Origin: an uncultured Porphyromonadaceae bacterium
Lineage (GTDB): Bacteria > Bacteroidota > Bacteroidia > Bacteroidales > Muribaculaceae
Assembly (NCBI GenBank): GCA_900541555.1
Contig: UQKE01000007.1
Coordinates: 3,774-67,773, forward strand
Direction of reading: 5' to 3'
DNA: 64,000 nt
Shown here: positions 61,502 through 64,000 of the stretch, piece by piece
How the letters are laid out: the number at the start of each line of letters is the position of its first letter
Numbering within the stretch: the first letter of the stretch is position 1
Translations under genes and position numbers: made by a program
The notes under the pieces: model-generated
What the model was told of the DNA's origin: nothing
Databases searched by the model: none
What the model saw: only the letters and a program-made list of their open reading frames with translations

Positions 61502-63868
61502 ATGAAAAAAAGCATATTGCTTTCATGTGCCATCGCAATGGCGGCCGGCGCAACTGCGCAACAAGTGCAACCGGCAAGAACGGTCGACGGCACGTTTGAA
61601 CCGGTCGCCCGCACTCAGCAATTCAACAAAAATGCCGAACCATTGAAAATCGTTGCCGCCGAAGACGGAAACCTCGCTGCCGCATTCACCTGCCTGAACG
61701 CGGCAACGGGCACACCCACCGTCGTGTGGAGCGAAAACTTCGACAATTGGGAAGCCGGCAAGTTTGCCGACGGCTCCAATGGCTGGGAAGTGGAAAATGC
61801 GGAATATTTTTCGTGGGAACTGACAAAAACAACCGACGACAAGGCTTTTTCCACAATTGATCCAAACGACGTGCAGTCGCTCTACATCGAAGGCTCGTAC
61901 CGAATCTACGAACGCGGCCACGCCTCTGTGGTCAGCCCGCCGATCGCCATTCCGCAAAATGCCACATTCAGCGGCTACATAGGCTTTTCCTACAACTTGT
62001 CGGAAGACTACTGCACGCTCACCATCTTTGCCAGCGACAACGACGGAGAAACATGGTCGCCGATATGGTCGAGCTTGGACGACAATTCCGTGAGAACTTG
62101 GACATGGCATAAATTCGACATCGACATGACGGCTTATGCCGGACGCTCCGTTAAATTCAAATTCGAATACGGCAACTCCGCCGCATACGACAATGGCGGA
62201 TACATGGGCGACTTCACCATCGACGGCTTGCAACTGTCGCAAGCCGGAGAAATGGGCAGCGTCGATGTGCAAACAGGAGAAATTGTGAAATTCGCCGACG
62301 CGTCGACCGGCAACCCGACATCGTGGCAATGGAGTTTCCCCGGCGGAACGCCATCCACTTCCGAAGAGCAATTTCCTGAGGTCTACTACACGCGCGACGG
62401 CACATACGACGTCTCCCTCACCGTCGGCGACGGCGAAAACACTGCCTCCACAACCATCGAAGGCTTCGTCAATGTCACGGGCACGGCCCCGACTGCCAAA
62501 ATCGGATTGCCGGCCACATTCCGTTTCGACGGCAACAGCGACCTCACAGGCACGCTCCGGCCCATGATAGCACCGCTTGTGCCGGTGCAATTCCACGATG
62601 CGTCGGAGGGTTTTCCCGAAACGCGCGAATGGTCGTTCACGGGTGTCGACCCCGACCCGAATACCACGACTTTCTCTTCGGAAGAAAATCCGAAAGTCGG
62701 ATATTCCTACCTGCACAATCAAACCGTCACGCTCAACGTGGAAAACAGCCACGGCGCTTCCGACACGTCGGCCGATGTAACAGTGGAATATGAAGGGTTC
62801 ATCAGCAATTTGTTGCCCACCGACCTCCTTACGACGTTCGATCTCGACGGCTACGGCGAATTCCCCGGCACCAACTCGTTTGGAATCACCGAATATGCCG
62901 AAAAGTTCTCCAAACCGTCGCAACCCATCGCCGTTTCCGGCGTAGTGGTCTACTTCACGCAAGTGGAAGTGGCCGAAGACGACCTATGGGGAAACATCGC
63001 CGACATCAAGGTGGCAATTTGCAAAAGCGAGAACGGGCTGCCCGGCGAAGAACTCGACTTCTCTTCGTGGCGCGTGCTCGACCTCGACAAGCCGAGCAGC
63101 GGCACGGCAATGGGCAATGTGTTTGAATTCACACGCCCCGTCGTGATCGACGATGAATTTTTCATCGTTGTCAGCGGCTTCCCCGAAAAGACCGACGATT
63201 GCGCCGTAGCGTTTGCCATGGCTCAATTCCGCGACAATAGCAACACCGCCTATTTCATGAAAGACGGCGAATGGCGTTCCGCCGCCGAATATTTTCCCGC
63301 CGGAGCCAACCACACGTCCTTTGCGGTCAGCCCCTACATCATCCATTCCGTCATGACGCCAATGTCGGAAACACCGATTAAAGTAGGCCCCGCCGCCGGA
63401 GAAGCCACATTCGAATTCTACTCCTACATGGGCTACGAAACGCCTGTCGCATGCGACGCCGATTGGTGTCGCGTGGTCAGCGAGCCGAACGGGATGACGC
63501 TCGACGAAATCACCATCGGCTACGACGCTCTTCCCACGGGCGTGAGCAGCCGCGAAGCCACGCTCACTTTCACCGACGGCGTAGGCTCTGTCGACGTGCG
63601 CATCGAGCAAACGCCCGACGGCAAAGTGTCCATCCTGCCGGAAAGCGAATTGAAAATATCGCCTACGCTTGTCGTGACAACGTTCACGGTCGATTCCGAA
63701 TCGGAAGGCACAATTGAAGTGATTGGAACTACCGGAAACATCGTCTATGCCGGAACAATCGAAAACGGCTCAACGACAATCGACGCGTCAGGTTTCGCAG
63801 CCGGCGTCTACGTGGTGAAGACAACCACTGCCAACGGCATCAGCACTGCAAAAATCATGAAACGATGA
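61502..63868 (+). CDS. Large secreted protein with anchor, PKD and BACON-like domains
   Basis: 788 aa with a signal peptide ending GATAQ. The order is an anchor-type beta-sandwich (about 75-255: WSENFDNWEAGKFADG, VVSPPIAIPQNATFSGYIGF, WHKFDIDMTAYAGRSVKFKFEY), a PKD domain (FADASTGNPTSWQWSFPGG), a second PKD-like domain (HDASEGFPETREWSFTGVDP), an unassigned beta domain, a BACON-like domain (about 625-695) and a C-terminal tail GTIEVIGTTGNIVY then GFAAGVYVVKTTTANG with STAKIMKR, like a type IX sorting domain. Co-transcribed with the preceding adhesin-like gene; probably surface-bound or released. Confidence 0.75.
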   Translation: MKKSILLSCAIAMAAGATAQQVQPARTVDGTFEPVARTQQFNKNAEPLKIVAAEDGNLAAAFTCLNAATGTPTVVWSENFDNWEAGKFADGSNGWEVENAEYFSWELTKTTDDKAFSTIDPNDVQSLYIEGSYRIYERGHASVVSPPIAIPQNATFSGYIGFSYNLSEDYCTLTIFASDNDGETWSPIWSSLDDNSVRTWTWHKFDIDMTAYAGRSVKFKFEYGNSAAYDNGGYMGDFTIDGLQLSQAGEMGSVDVQTGEIVKFADASTGNPTSWQWSFPGGTPSTSEEQFPEVYYTRDGTYDVSLTVGDGENTASTTIEGFVNVTGTAPTAKIGLPATFRFDGNSDLTGTLRPMIAPLVPVQFHDASEGFPETREWSFTGVDPDPNTTTFSSEENPKVGYSYLHNQTVTLNVENSHGASDTSADVTVEYEGFISNLLPTDLLTTFDLDGYGEFPGTNSFGITEYAEKFSKPSQPIAVSGVVVYFTQVEVAEDDLWGNIADIKVAICKSENGLPGEELDFSSWRVLDLDKPSSGTAMGNVFEFTRPVVIDDEFFIVVSGFPEKTDDCAVAFAMAQFRDNSNTAYFMKDGEWRSAAEYFPAGANHTSFAVSPYIIHSVMTPMSETPIKVGPAAGEATFEFYSYMGYETPVACDADWCRVVSEPNGMTLDEITIGYDALPTGVSSREATLTFTDGVGSVDVRIEQTPDGKVSILPESELKISPTLVVTTFTVDSESEGTIEVIGTTGNIVYAGTIENGSTTIDASGFAAGVYVVKTTTANGISTAKIMKR

Positions 63869-63896
63869 GCATCCGCCTCTCGCGTTGCTCTCAACG

Positions 63897-63929
63897 AAAA
63901 AACGCTGTCCGGATTCGGGCAGCGTTTTT
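63897..63929 (+). terminator. Terminator of the secreted-protein operon
   Basis: An A-run, AACGCTG (63901-63907), a loop, CAGCGTT (63920-63926) and a T-run. From there to the window end nothing further is seen. Confidence 0.88.
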
Positions 63930-64000
63930 GCATAAACATCAAAACTCGCATTTTTAATACGCAAATATTCAGAGTTAAATATTATTAATTTATTCCCAAC

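Overview
The window is a contiguous piece of a Bacteroidales chromosome. The signs are a SusC/SusD pair, the MurF-Alr fusion, the DUF4292/EnvC block next to dut, several Bacteroidota-only domains (GSCFA, DUF4855, BACON, PepSY-like), promoters of the TTTG / TAnnTTTG type with 19-21 bp spacers, and type IX-secretion-like C-terminal tails. The family or genus cannot be fixed from sequence alone. No tRNA, rRNA, CRISPR array, transposase or phage gene was seen.

Layout. 1-15.4 kb is mostly minus-strand housekeeping: an edge-truncated DUF4465-like lipoprotein, murI, glgB, a CoA-disulfide-reductase/rhodanese fusion, a PepSY-like protein, a sigma-54 response regulator, then the run GSCFA - murF/alr - rsmF - hybrid histidine kinase. 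15.7-36.1 kb is a polysaccharide-utilisation-type locus. Its minus arm is ROK regulator - SusC - SusD - DUF6259-like - secreted propeller-like protein, then a terminator, then GH3/esterase fusion - DUF4855 - unknown secreted protein - GDPD/EEP fusion. Its divergent plus arm is DUF4434 - sugar-porter MFS - AGE-type epimerase. 36.5-39.4 kb holds an exported aldo/keto reductase with a membrane polyferredoxin. 39.6-43.6 kb holds small hypothetical genes, typA and a Minpp-type phosphatase. 43.6-45.5 kb contains a probable small RNA and two paralogous outer-membrane barrel proteins. 45.6-53 kb is rpsO, dut, and the TPR - DUF4292 - EnvC-like - GNAT - flippase run. 53-64 kb holds a BACON protein, rlmN, a secreted endonuclease I and two large multi-domain secreted proteins.

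The most unusual signal is a family of roughly 72-77 bp intergenic units in four separate places (about 1.55-1.7, 7.7-7.97, 15.4-15.7 and 42.2-42.3 kb), usually in tandem and always pointing at the next gene. Each unit joins a Bacteroidota -7 promoter block to a conserved GGC(T/G)GC..CTCGG block and to a hairpin whose sequence changes between units while its pairing is kept. This looks like tandem promoter-plus-hairpin modules rather than coding sequence or ordinary terminators.

The utilisation locus carries glycosidase-like families of unclear specificity and two phosphodiesterase/nuclease-fold domains in one polypeptide, which suggests a glycan with phosphodiester and ester decorations. That substrate is inferred, not shown.
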